Below, piece by piece: positions 36,701 to 47,200 of a DNA stretch of 64,000 bases; the stretch's first letter is position 1, and every line of letters begins with the position of its first letter. The notes beneath the pieces were generated by a model, which saw nothing but the letters and a program-made list of their open reading frames with translations, was not told the DNA's origin and made no database searches. The translations under genes and the position numbers were made by a program. Source of the stretch: Aquila chrysaetos chrysaetos (taxonomy: Eukaryota; Chordata; Aves; Accipitriformes; Accipitridae). Where the stretch lies: positions 43,981,505-44,045,504 of the forward strand of contig NC_044009.1 of the NCBI RefSeq assembly GCF_900496995.4. The letters run 5' to 3'.

Positions 36701-38855
36701 TGAAGCGAGGGGGAAAAATAAAAAAGTATTCAAACTTACTTAGTTTCATGTTGAAACTATTCAATGCCATCTATCCTCTGAGATTACCCAGCTAAAATTG
36801 ACCTAGATGAAAAAAAAAAAAAAAAAAAATCAAAGGACTTTTTCTTATTCCTTTCTACCACAAAATGCCAAGACATTGACAAAATACTGTGTATGAATGT
36901 GTTCCTACAAATACTACACAGAGCTGTTAAAAATGAACACGAATGCACTGGTTCTCCTGCCAGATTTACTAGCTGTATACCTCCATCTTGCTCTTCATTG
37001 ACTTTTTCCTCTATAGTTAAGCATATGTGTGCATATATGTTTTAAAACAGTTTTTCACTAGTAATTTTAAGGCTGACAGGAGTGTGTACCTAATAAAAAC
37101 TTCAAAGAACAGTAACTGAGTAACAGCTGTACAGTTGCCAGTGTCATGTCACCTATATTCAAACCCCTGGCTTATAAAGCTAATTTGAAAAACACAACTT
37201 GCTCTGAAAGAAAGCGTTAGACCTTGGCTTTCTACACATGTACGAAAAAGAGAACACGAGATACCTGTTACACCTAGTGGTAAACTGGGCACTTCATCCT
37301 CCTCCCCCTCCTCCTCTTCCACTTCTTTCTCTCCAGAATCCTGCTCATCTTCATCTTCTACCCCCACAGATTCATCTTCTTCACTTTTTGCTTTTTTAGT
37401 TTGTGCATCTAGAGCGTCATTTTACAGAAAACAAGTCAGTTAGAGATATGAAGGACATGTTCATCATTAAAAGTTGTTCCACAGAGTGATTTTCTTTAGT
37501 CTGTAATCCACGTACAAACACCATGCTTTTTTCATGGGGTGGGAGTGGGGGGCAGGAGAAGGGGAGGCAAGGTTTCTGTGGAACTTTCTGAAGCAGAGAG
37601 CAAAAAATTCAGAAGTTCCTTACACACAGTCCACTTCGCACCATACAGCAGCGAAGCTTAACGTATACTATATAAAATTTTCTGTGGAAATGAGGAACAA
37701 GTTACAAAATTCTTTCCTATCTGTAATGCAGGCATCAAGTTTCCAACGCGGTTTGTGCTCAGGTCACGTGAACTGTAATGTCTGTTCTAAGTACCTGAAT
37801 CCTCAGACAACTGCATGAAAAAACCTGTTTACTTCCATAACCATGGGAAGTATCACCAAGATCAAACACATAAAAGATGGAAGATTCAGATATATATAAA
37901 AATATACATGCGTGCACATATATATACACATATAAAAATCTAGCAATATTTGCAGGATGCAATTTTTTGTGGTAGTTTCCCAGTATACTTTAGTTTCATA
38001 ATATACAGATGTTGCCAAAGGCTGGATGAGTTGCTAAAAAGATGTAGTGGCTGGACATTCAGAAACCATCTATCTGTCAAAGCTCTACTTTGAAAGACAG
38101 TATAGGCATTTGTATAATAAACAAGCAAAACATCCAAACTTAACGTTAGAAAGCAGAATCCTACGCAACAATTAAATTAGTTGCTATGGGTTTAGTACAC
38201 ATCAGGGTTCAACTGTCGCAGCTGGAATAAGGAAACAGGTAATACGAAAGGCCTCCAGGGCTTTAAAAGGTACACCAGACCAACACACGGTACTTCTCCC
38301 AGTCCAGCCCACAAATCCTCTCCGACAGGGCGGAGAAGGAAAGCAGGCGCTTGGCGGGCTCTCCCAGACCAACTCAGCCCTGGGAGACGCGCTGTGTTTG
38401 TTGAGATACCGTACCACCACCCGCATTCGCCACCGCTTTCCTCTTTTTCTTCTTCCTCTTCTTCTCCTCCCCGCCGCGGGGGCCGGCAGCATCTGCAGCC
38501 TCCGAGGCCGCTCCGGCCGCCGCCGCCTCTACCTCAGGGGCCGCCTCCGCCTCCTCCTCCGGGGGGCCCTGCGATGCCGCCTCGCCTGCCGCAGGCACTG
38601 CACGGCGCGGAGACACGTTTCAGAGAGAGAGAGAGAAGGGGGAAAAAAACACCAAGTCAGAGACGGCTGCGCAAGCGCTCGGTGGGGGAGAGGCTCCGCA
38701 GGGCCGCCCGCCCGGTCCCGGCCCGGCCCCGGCGTACCTGCCCCGTCGGCCGCCCGCAGCTTCAGGTTGCGCTGCCGCAGCTTCAGGTTGCGCTTGTGGA
38801 TCTTCCTGCGGAGCAGCCGCATGGGCAGGTTGCCCGCGGCCACCGACACCGACAT
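27630..38855 (-). CDS. DDX18: ATP-dependent RNA helicase DDX18 (Has1 orthologue), 14 coding exons
   Basis: Nucleolar DEAD-box helicase needed for pre-rRNA processing and 60S subunit assembly; yeast Has1 is the orthologue. The CDS joins 38855..38738, 38597..38415, 37408..37265, 36699..36564, 36081..35981, 35864..35665, 35576..35462, 33901..33762, 32351..32190, 31251..31099, 30368..30255, 29517..29461, 28595..28418 and 27772..27630 (minus). The total is 1944 nt, 647 residues (human 670 from memory). Every junction keeps frame with GT and AG ends. Motifs: Q-motif Gln 183, AKTGSGKT 200-207, PTREL 236-240, TPGR 285-288, DEAD 310-313, SAT 341-343, TDVAARGLD 459-467, HRVGRTAR 488-495, then a basic Gly-rich tail. 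The Lys-rich N-terminus is diverged and shorter than in mammals. The exon 2 donor is uncertain by 3 or 6 nt. Confidence 0.95.
27773..29460 (-). other. DDX18: DDX18 introns 12 and 13
   Basis: Intron 13 is 27773-28417 and intron 12 is 28596-29460, split by exon 13. AT-rich, with no repeat or RNA gene recognised. Confidence 0.8.
28418..28595 (-). CDS. DDX18: DDX18 exon 13, C-terminal domain
   Basis: Acceptor CAACAG|CTGG, donor CTCA|GTATCC. Encodes [40 protein letters not shown] and [12 protein letters not shown], the conserved DUF4217-type region of Has1-like helicases. Confidence 0.96.
29461..29517 (-). CDS. DDX18: DDX18 exon 12, 57-nt in-frame exon
   Basis: Acceptor GTTAAG|GTACC, preceded by T21 on the coding strand; donor TCTCAG|GTATGA. 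Encodes [19 protein letters not shown], phase 0 at both ends. Too short to appear as a stand-alone open frame. Confidence 0.95.
29524..29544. repeat. DDX18: A21 (plus) / T21 (coding strand) at the exon 12 acceptor
   Basis: Twenty-one A on the plus strand, 6 bp from the AG of the exon 12 acceptor at 29519-29518. In the transcript it forms the polypyrimidine tract. Confidence 0.9.
30255..30368 (-). CDS. DDX18: DDX18 exon 11, motif VI
   Basis: Acceptor CAAAAG|GAAT, donor GCCAGG|GTAAAC, phase 0. Encodes [20 protein letters not shown] with the arginine fingers, then [16 protein letters not shown]. Confidence 0.97.
31099..31251 (-). CDS. DDX18: DDX18 exon 10, motif V
   Basis: Acceptor TTTTAG|GGCA, donor CCAAAA|GTAAGT, phase 0. 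Encodes [32 protein letters not shown] and [13 protein letters not shown]. Confidence 0.97.
31291..31310. repeat. (AAC)n microsatellite, about 7 units
   Basis: Uninterrupted AAC repeats in DDX18 intron 9. Confidence 0.9.
32190..32351 (-). CDS. DDX18: DDX18 exon 9, motif IV, start of RecA domain 2
   Basis: Acceptor TTCCAG|GGGT, donor ATTCAT|GTAAGT, both in phase 0. Encodes [33 protein letters not shown] and [11 protein letters not shown]. Confidence 0.97.
32352..33761 (-). other. DDX18: DDX18 intron 8, carries a CR1 copy
   Basis: GT-AG intron of 1410 bp. About 530 bp is a CR1 LINE in the opposite orientation to the gene; the rest is AT-rich and featureless. Confidence 0.9.
32550..33081 (+). 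mobile_element. CR1 LINE, 5'-truncated, 3' end intact
   Basis: Encodes the end of CR1 ORF2 ([43 protein letters not shown] text) and continues through a typical CR1 3'UTR. It closes with GGTTGGACTCGATGATCTTG-like sequence, TTTTCCAACCTAAATGATTC and a repeated ATTCTATG terminus at 33068-33081. The 5' boundary is approximate. Confidence 0.95.
33762..33901 (-). CDS. DDX18: DDX18 exon 8, SAT motif
   Basis: Acceptor TTTCAG|AGCG, donor GAACAG|GTAAAA. Encodes [19 protein letters not shown] (motif III) and LYVGVDD, ending DGLEQ. Confidence 0.97.
33902..35461 (-). other. DDX18: DDX18 intron 7
   Basis: 1560-bp AT-rich GT-AG intron; nothing recognised. Confidence 0.85.
35462..35576 (-). CDS. DDX18: DDX18 exon 7, DEAD box
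   Basis: Acceptor TTCTAG|AACA, donor CCAA|GTAAGG. Encodes [20 protein letters not shown], so motif II is intact, then [16 protein letters not shown]. Confidence 0.96.
35665..35864 (-). CDS. DDX18: DDX18 exon 6, motifs Ia and Ib
   Basis: Acceptor TTTTAG|GAAC, donor ATGCAG|GTAGAT, ending in phase 0. Encodes [28 protein letters not shown] and [14 protein letters not shown]. Confidence 0.97.
35981..36081 (-). CDS. DDX18: DDX18 exon 5, Walker A
   Basis: Acceptor ATACAG|GGAT, donor AAATG|GTAAGG. Encodes [10 protein letters not shown] (motif I, ATP phosphate binding) followed by [11 protein letters not shown]. Confidence 0.96.
36082..37264 (-). other. DDX18: DDX18 introns 3 and 4
   Basis: Intron 4 is 36082-36563 and intron 3 is 36700-37264, either side of exon 4. 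Intron 3 holds an A20 run (36810-36829). Introns 5 (116 bp) and 6 (88 bp) are very short. Confidence 0.85.
36564..36699 (-). CDS. DDX18: DDX18 exon 4, Q-motif
   Basis: Acceptor CTTCAG|GTGC, donor GGCAG|GTAAGA. Encodes GAFEDNSF through [15 protein letters not shown], which carries the adenine-recognising Q-motif. Confidence 0.95.
37265..37408 (-). CDS. DDX18: DDX18 exon 3, acidic linker
   Basis: Acceptor CTCTAG|ATGC, donor ACAG|GTATCT. Encodes [13 protein letters not shown], an acidic run of E and D, then [11 protein letters not shown], which matches the conserved approach to the helicase core. Confidence 0.92.
37409..38414 (-). other. DDX18: DDX18 intron 2
   Basis: About 1.0 kb. It contains a TA/CA-rich patch at about 37890-37938. 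No extra exon found; the acceptor of exon 3 and the phase of exon 2 join without one. Confidence 0.8.
38415..38597 (-). CDS. DDX18: DDX18 exon 2, Ala/Glu-rich then Lys-rich
   Basis: Acceptor GTGCAG|TGCC. Encodes a low-complexity Ala/Glu segment ending in [11 protein letters not shown], probably a nucleolar localisation signal. Three in-phase donors 3 nt apart (exon end 38421, 38418 or 38415) are possible. I chose GTACGG at 38415 because +3 A and +5 G fit best. Confidence 0.75.
38738..38855 (-). CDS. DDX18: DDX18 exon 1
   Basis: ATG at 38855, in context CCGAGATGT, opens [18 protein letters not shown]. It then encodes RNLKLR twice in tandem (21-nt unit, the second copy identical over 18 nt). 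The human protein begins similarly with a basic LPMKLL stretch. Donor GGGGCAG|GTACGC leaves one base. Confidence 0.9.
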
Positions 38856-39499
38856 CTCGGCCGCCTCCCTCCGCTCACCCCGCCGCACGTGGGGACCGCG
38901 GCTCGGCTCGGCTCGGCTCCGAGCGGCGCATCCGGGCCCCGCCGGAACCCCCCGCCCCGGCCCGCCAGGCCTGACGGGCGGCCCGCAGCGGCCTCCGGCG
39001 GCCCGGCGGAGACAGCGCCGCGCAGCCGGCCGGGGCCCGCCCCTCGCCGGGAGGCCGTGCCTGGGTCCCCGCCCCGGAGGCGGCTGCGGGGTGGCCGCGC
39101 CGTGTGTCCTGCCAGGGACCCTCGTCCCCGCTGCCCTGTAGCTCAGAGAGCGGGGGCGGGAAACGCCCCCTTCCACCCCGAGGAAGGGAGTCGGCGTCTC
39201 CGCCGCGGACACCCCCTGCCCCACGGTACCCGTGTGCCCGGTGGCGTTGCCTCCGCTCACGGCTGCTGGTGTTTTAACTCCGGCGGGAGCAAGAAACGCT
39301 CCCGGGCGTCCAGCTGCGCGGTTCCAAATTCAGCGCCTGCGGGAGAGGCGGTTTTGGGGACACCCCGCGTGTCCTCTCACGTACGGGCCGGCGGGGCTGG
39401 CGACGCCGCCGTGTGCCCCGCAGTGCTGCCGAACTGCAGGCAGCGGCTGAGAGCGGCGATCCCCGCCGGCCGTTCGCTCCGCTGGCGTCCCCGGGGGAC

Positions 39500-42400
39500 G
39501 CAGCACGCAGCGGTGCAAACCCTGATGCCGACTTCCAGCCCTAAAGCGGGTGAAACTTGCAGAATCCCCAGCCCCGACCCTGGGGAGACAGGACACAGCT
39601 GCGCCTTCCCTGAAGTCCCGCATCTTCGGTAGCCACCTGGTCCGCTCTCTGTTCCTCCTGATGGGTGCAAAGAACGTGGAAATCCCCGGGATTTTCACCA
39701 GCCTGGCAGTGTTAGCGAGCGGGCCAAATGTGGGAGCCCGTCATTTCCAGACCATGGGTTCCTGGAGCTCTATCAGGGAGCGCTTTCCAGCTGGCCGGCT
39801 GGAGCTCCCAGCTGCACCTCGATTCCGGTGATGGGCAGCATGACCTTTCCTTCCAGTGTCCTCCTGCTTTTCGGCTCTGCATCCTCTTCAAAGAGTGATT
39901 CCTGCAGGCCGAAATGCAGCGCCCTTCAGATCCTTCTTGACCAGCAGATGGCACAAACAGTACAGGAATTTACAGCGGATTGCTGTGCTGTCTTAAACCA
40001 GTAACCACCGTGTTCTTAGAAATCTGAATGACTACAAATTGTGTAAGGTTCAGCTTGCAATGCCTTGCTGTAGCGCAGAATAAGCTGCAGAACTATGACT
40101 ATATTAATTTCGAAGTGTTTATTGCATATAACATTTTTTTAAAAAAGCTACTGATGTTAAGAGATGAAACAAAAGGTATTTTTCACCATCTGTAATTGTT
40201 GTCTTGCAGAGGTCATGTGGATCACCAGCATAAGAATTAAATTTGTTTTGCCAGAACTTCAGAATATGAACCATGTGATCTTGTCCTGACTTTCACAGAC
40301 TGGATAACAGGTCTGGCCACTGGCTTACTGAGTTGAAAGGATAACCACCATCCCCATCAGCTGCATTTGAAAATAAACTGAACCATCCTCAGCGAGAAAG
40401 GCTTTTGGTACAAAACTCCAGGGGATCTCAGTTCAAGGCTGAATTTTAAGTGGGTAAAAGTTCCTTACTGCAGCTCAGTGTAATTTAGGTTCTGGACATA
40501 TTTTCTTCCTGACTACCTTATATTGTGTCTGCAGAATATATTTTTTAAGTAGATATGGGTTTGCTCTTCCTAATCTGTGCTGATTTATACATATGTGACT
40601 AGGTTTACTGTTTGGATCCAGATTTAACCCAGGTGGTACTCCTTTCTGGAATATGGTCATTGTGCAGATAGAGTGAATTAAAAATCTGGGCAGGAGGGAG
40701 CTGACACTAATACTTACATTGAGGGAGGAGAAAATTATGTCCTTTGGACATGGCATGGTCCACATGTTCCTATCTTAACCAGTAGTGCCAGGACCATTGC
40801 TATTTTGCTTTCACCCATGTCATCACACCTCCAGCTCTGCCAAGAATTAGAAACTGGAAACACTGGTCTGGTAAAACCCTAAATAAAGAGCTCACCTCAG
40901 TGTCCATGTTGGGTCCTGGCTGACTTGGCAAGTCTTCGTGAAATTGCATTAGTGTGGCACGAGGCTGAAATTGATAAACTGTCCTGAGAAGTTATGTTAG
41001 ATCCCACTGAGCAGAATATATTGGCTATGTCAATTGGCTATTACCAGTGTGGCACACAAGGAAAACTTTGTTGTGTTTGTAGATAAATGATGATCTTGCA
41101 TCTGTGTAAACAGGTGTCATGGCATTATGTATAGGAATTCAGAAATTCCAGATTTCATTAGGTGGCAAAGTATTGTGTGCTCCAATATTGCTTTGTCGCA
41201 GTATCTTGTAAAAGATGTTGCTTAGAGTTAGGAAAGAAGTGTGCTTCTCTGGAAATTTCAAAACATGTTTTATGAGCTTCTTTCTTTTTGTCTTGTTTTT
41301 TCTTCAAGCTGCAATTGTGGAAAGTCACAAAAAAGAAGACTCAGAAGGCAATAATGGTAATTTTATTGTGACAGGTCTAGACAGTAGTTTAAACCACTAA
41401 GTCATGTTAATAGTTTTTCTCTGAAGTTTGACATTTCTTAGATATCATATGAATTCCCCCTGGTACATGTCTCATTTCTGTCCAATAGATTCATTGCTAA
41501 TTGCTTGACTTATCAGGCAATCGTTACTAACAATAGGATATTCTCAAATGGTTATTGAGTTGTTGTCAAAATGTCTCAAATTCTCTACATATGATCTTGC
41601 AGAAAGGTTTGTAGGGAATCATATTTTAGGTTAGCAAAGCCTTTATAGAGCTGAATAAGTCCATATTAGATACTCTGAATTTATCTCTGAAGATGAATTT
41701 TTTTAATGGGCTGCCAATGTCAGTATTTTATCTCCCAGAATCAATTCATCATTAAAACCAAATTAAAAATCTTTGCTCCTGCTTACCTTTAACTAACTTG
41801 TGTTGATTAACAATGTAACACAAAAGTAGTCATTGATTTTGGTTGTATCATTTCAGGTAGATGGTGGTAATTTATACAAATTTATATCAAAATCCCATAC
41901 AGAAAAGATCATGAAACAAAAGTGTGTAGTCATTTTTGGATACTAGAGTTGTGGTACACAGCTGAATTAAGGCAGACAGGTTTTATTTTCAGAAAGGAGA
42001 ATCTCTGAAAAAATGCTTTTTTGATGTCTTAGGTTGGACATGAAAAAACCCACCAGTTATGTAATTTATGAACATCTGTACCATTAAGCTAAAAGTTTTG
42101 AACTAGAAAACTAGAGCTTTTATTGCTTACAGCCAGAAACTGGAAAACATTTGAGAGCTGTCTTCATTTTTAACAGATTATAATTTTCCCTGTTGGATCA
42201 AATTTATCTGTCAGACAGTAATAAGTTCTAGATAGGGACTTGGTTTAAGATCAAGTATCAAGATAGATATAAGGTTTTTTTTCAAATGGGTCTAACTTAT
42301 GTAAGAAAAAAATCTGTATATGTATGCAAGTAATGGTTACAAATGTATCTGCAGAAATAATCGATTTTTCTAATTTAATCGAGTCATATAATTCTGAAAT

Positions 42401-43860
42401 CTGGACTTTGGCAGAGAAAAGTTACCCACTCCTGAACTGATGTAAATGGTGTAGATACAGATATATCCAGATATATCACATAGAGAACAAATGACTTGAT
42501 TTATAGAACATGTCAATGTTAACGGGGGTTAGAAATTGCTGGTGCAAGTCATATCTCCATAGGGTATCATTGAATATCACTGAATCTGTGAGGAAATTTA
42601 AAGTACAGCTTTGAGTTTAAGACAAGGAGAGTAAGATATCTGTGTTTGGAGAAAGCAAGGTAGGCTATCATAACCACCGTTCTTTGGGGTTTTTGTTTAA
42701 TACTGCTTTCAAATAACGTCTCCCTTGTGTCCTATGGAGGTATTGTCTCAGTTACAACTGGTGGCATCAACACTTTGTGTAGTGTGTGGAATACAGCTGG
42801 ATTCAAATCACATTTGTGAGTTTTTTAGGAAATTTCTCATTTACCCTGTATTTTACAACTGAAGCTATTCAGTCTATCAATTGTAAATGCAGATGGACAT
42901 TCACCTGAATGTGTTCCAAATCAAATCCAGTGCAGATCTGCAGCTGGGATGAGAAAGTAGAGATGAGTTGAATTGCATTTCATAGGAGACCTTGTAGATT
43001 TTGCCTAGTTCTCATGGATTTTCTGGAACTTACAACTGCTCAGGTGTTTCTGAGAAGCAGTTTAGTATCTCAAAGTGTTAGGCCATCACCATTGCTCTTA
43101 TTGGTTAATTAAAGGGAAGCCAATATTCTAGAGTTGGAATAATCTGGATTATGCCAGGGTAAGGAACTGAAACCATTTTAATTGTTCTAATGAATGATCT
43201 CCTCTTTTATACACATAGAAGACCAAAGTCTAATCACACTCTTTTAGACCTCTGCAGAGTTTAGCATGGTTGATCATGAAATCCTGGTGTGTCATATGAG
43301 CTGGATGGCAGGAGTCCAGGTTACTGCACTAGTCTGGGCCCTTCCTGAAGCGATGCATCCAACAGACAGTGACGATCATCTGCATGCCTACTCCACTTGA
43401 TCCTTAATGGCTGGAAACCCACAAAGATCAATTACTTTGTGTCCTTTTCTAGCAAAGGAATGCAACCCCATTAGCAGCTGGACTCAGAGGCTAGCCATTT
43501 GCAGGTAATACCTGTCTGTCTGTATTCGTTACCATCTGTGACTACATCATTAACTCTGCTACTACCAAGGTGATCAGCTAATTGTGTGAAATTAGCTTAA
43601 TTAAACTGATATAGAATGTGACTATAGCTAGATTATGTGACATTTATAAGCAAAAAATCTTCAGTGTTTAGGAAATGCCACCTACTATAAAATGCTGTAG
43701 TTCTTCCCTGCAGTAAGAGGAATTATGCATTGGTTTGCCACAGAAATTTATGCTAAGGTCAGTATTTTGGTCCTCATCTCCAAAATACATCATCACTAGG
43801 GCCCAGTTTATCTAAAATATTGCTTAAATCTCTCTGAAATGAAGAAGACAGTTGCAATTG
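39500..43860. other. Flank upstream of DDX18; nothing recognised
   Basis: G+C falls to AT-rich levels by about 40 kb. No frame resembles a known protein, and no CR1 copy is evident. Confidence 0.6.
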
Positions 43861-44260
43861 TAGAATCACAGAATGGTTGAGGTTGCAAGGCACCTCTGGG
43901 GATTGCCTAGTCCAACTCCCATGCTCAAGCAGGATCAACCAAGCAAGTTGCTGTTCACTCAGGTTTTGAGTGTCTCCAGGGATGGAGACTCCACAGAAGA
44001 CTCTGTTTTCATTACTCCCTCCTATCAGGTATTGATACACATTGAACCTTCTCTTCTCCAGGCTGAACAGTCCCAGGTTTATCAGTTTCTCCTTGGATGC
44101 CAGGTGCTCCAATCCCTTTATCATCTTTGTGTTCATTTGCTGAACTCGCTTCAGTATGTCCGTGTCCTTATATTGGGGAGCCCAGAGCTGGACACAGTAC
44201 TCCACATGTGTCTCACCAGTGCTGAGTAGAGGGAAGGATCACTTCCCTTTAGTTTGTCAC
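43861..44260 (-). mobile_element. CR1 LINE fragment, 5'-truncated
   Basis: The 3' terminus reads TAGAATCACAGAATGGTTGA on the plus strand at 43861. The minus strand encodes the ORF2 end ([22 protein letters not shown]) before the 3'UTR. It is diverged, with the frame interrupted after FSLEKRRF. The right boundary is approximate. Confidence 0.93.
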
Positions 44261-47200
44261 AGTTGTCACAGTGGGATTTTCTGTTATAATTGTGTAACTC
44301 TTTTTTTTAAGAAAACTTTGCCATTTCAAAGAGAAATATATAGTCATTTTATAGTTAACACCTACACACTGCAAACAAAAAAATCCTCTAGGAAAACAAG
44401 GTGCAATACACATTTTTATCCTCACAGAGGCAATGAGAGAACAAGTAATACACAATACAAGAGAAGTGCATAATTTGAAATGTGCTACTGGCAGGCAGGA
44501 GGGTACCATGGGGATAACTGTAGTGTAAAAGCATGCATGGCACACACAGCTGAATAGTTTAGGTTCTATTTTGTTGTATTTTAGCAATGCAGAAGAAGTC
44601 GTTTCTAACATTTGTAATTTAAACTTACAAAATATTTTTGGGGTACTCAGAAATTGCCTTTCTGAATTGGATGAAATAATAATCAAGCATTTTCTGTTCT
44701 ATTTTAGGAGGCTGTTTACAGCTGTTTGTTTCAACTGTTCCACCATCACTAGTAAGTGTTGATAAATAGCCTGTTTTGCACATGACAGTAAGGTATAGTC
44801 GCTTTTATTAAGATAGCATTTAAATTAATGATATTCTTTTTTTACATATGAAGATCCATTTTGTAATATTTCCCTGTTTTTAAAAACTTAGTGAAGGTTT
44901 TTCAAAATACTGCAAAGGCTACAAGTAGGATCAAGTGATTAATTAACAGATTAATCAAACTGCAGGTGTACCAGCTAGCTTATAACTTACAGACTGACAG
45001 GTTCATAATCTTTAAAATAATAATTTTCTCAGGCATAAAAGGCTTTCCTTTTACAGTGCCCTCATTAATTTAAAGAATCCTAGTAAATATATTACCGTCT
45101 CCTTTTCAGAAGGAGTGTGTCTTCTTATATTGCCTTATCATTTACACATCTTCATTTAAAATGGCTCTGTTCAAATAATATAAAGTCACAATTAAACTCA
45201 AAGAGAGTATGAAATCTGAGACAGTAAATGAAATATAGAGGGTCAGCTAAAGTTCTTTGCAACTATTTTGAAGATAAAATTTGAAGAGGAGGGATAGAGC
45301 TTCTGCGTGCATGGCAGCTTGATGGAGACAGATCTGTGGCATTTTGTGGATGGAACGAACACAAGATGTCACCCTAGCTGTGAGAGAGCTCCAACACAAA
45401 AATGCCATTAGCTGAAGAGGAAAGAAAATTAAGGATTTGGGTTACTTTTTATTTATTTTTTTTTTAAGTTGTCCATCCCATGTGTTCCTCCATTTACCTA
45501 TCACGGAACATTGTTTCACTACAAAATTTTCTACACCTTGCTGAATATTTCTAATTCAATTCTATCATGTCATTTAGAATTTTTAAAAATTGTTGTTTTA
45601 AAGTAGGTTCCTGAAATTTGAAGTCAGATTTTACTTCCTTGAATAGTAGCCCTATGTTTCTTACACTGTTAGTGACAAAGATGATGGAGAACAGAGTGCA
45701 GTGTTTTTCTGAGTTTTCTTCAGTCTCATTCATTTTCATACACTTACCTAGAAGTCTAAAAGCTTATAGAAGGATGCAATGGCAAGTATTGTGAAAAACT
45801 TTCACATGTCACATAGTTAAATTGTTATGTTTCTTCCTAAAATTTGTAAACATTTTTGTGCTGAAGAATAATATTTTCTTTATGTAACAGTTTGAAATTC
45901 CTTTTACCTTTACTCTAATTAATGCACAATTCTTCCTTCAAGGAAGAAGGGGTTGAAAATCTTGAATTAAACAAAGCATTGTTTAAACAATGGTATTAGC
46001 ATTCTTCTGATTATGGATAAGGAATGGATACCTTAAATATTAAACTTCTTAAGCTCAGGCCTCTGATTTCAGTAATATGGACAGCATATGTTCAAAATTA
46101 CATTTATGCTTTAAATGTTTGTTTCCTTCCTGTATAAAATAATAAAAAAGATTTTGCAGTGAAGACATCTGGGACTTGTGAGGGCAGAACTCAATGCCTT
46201 GTTGTGTTGTAGATGCTCCTGTTACCTTAAGTGATCATTCTCATTTCATGTATCTCATCCATACAGTGAGAATATCTTAATCTGTAAGATGAGGATAGCC
46301 ATATTTCTTTACTCCCACTGCCTGTTTGTGTTTAGACAGCAAGTCCTTAAAGCAAGGACTAATTTAAAAAATATATTTGTATGGGACCTCTAACAGAGAA
46401 GGCCTGTATGTATCAGGGAGCTCTGGGCGCTATTGTAATACTAATTAAACAAAAGTGTATTCTGTTAACCACCAAAATTTAAATATACGAATGATAGTAA
46501 AATATTATTTTGTTACAAGGTATACATCTTAGGGTCCAGATTCTCATCAACCTGGACAGAGGAGGAAACTAAATAGTGAACACAGACCATTGTAAAATAA
46601 TCTGTGATACCTCTACCTCAGTGTGCTGTTAGCCCATAGTGAATAACAGAATACCTTCAAGAAAGTATCAGATGAGCTCATTCTCACATTTTCTGCAAGA
46701 TGCAGTTAGGAATACACTTACTAGTGATTTCCTTGAAGTGGCTCACCCCTCCCTTGCCCAATATTATTAGTATGCTCCTACATCCATAGTTTTACACTAC
46801 TTTTCTGCTTTACATAATTCTGCATGTCCTTAAGACCAGTGTAAGTTACTTTTACTTTTAAGACCCTTTCAGATTGCCATTTAAAGGAGTTTTAATATTC
46901 CTGAGAATGAGAATGGTTAATTCTTATTCTGTTATGTAATACTGCTTTTTTTGATTGAAACTCAGTGGGACCTTGAACAGTCAGCGCTCTATAAGAGAAT
47001 GCTCAATAGCCTGTATTACTGGACTCTGAGCTTTTACAGTTCAAGCCTTTATAAACTGTGTCAAGCTGTGATAGTTATAATTATTGCACACGTTGGCTTA
47101 ATCTATATGGTGTAGTCATAATGCATTAGCCTTTCCAACTTTCACTTGCCTGTCCTTTATTATCAGTGACATTTTCCCTTAAAGGTTCAGAGCAAGCATG

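Larger units (their letters stand above)
38415..39500. promoter_or_regulatory. DDX18: CpG island over DDX18 exons 1-2 and upstream
   Basis: CpG-dense DNA from exon 2 to about 39.5 kb, roughly 0.65 kb beyond the start codon. Directly upstream of the ATG are four CTCGG-like repeats (about 38901-38922). No TATA box is apparent, fitting a housekeeping promoter. The open frames on both strands here (up to 412 codons) come from the scarcity of A/T-rich stops. Confidence 0.75.

Noticed and set aside
38394..39632. 412-codon plus-strand open frame antisense to DDX18 exon 1
   Set aside because: Pro/Arg-rich translation of a CpG island where stops are rare; it overlaps real DDX18 exons on the other strand and has no domain.
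41313..41400. Possible terminal exon after a TTTTTTCTTCAAG acceptor-like site (plus)
   Set aside because: Only about 28 residues with no homology I recognise and no upstream exon to join.
44249..44686. 145-codon minus-strand frame
   Set aside because: Abuts the CR1 fragment, has no domain, and its composition looks like random AT-rich translation.
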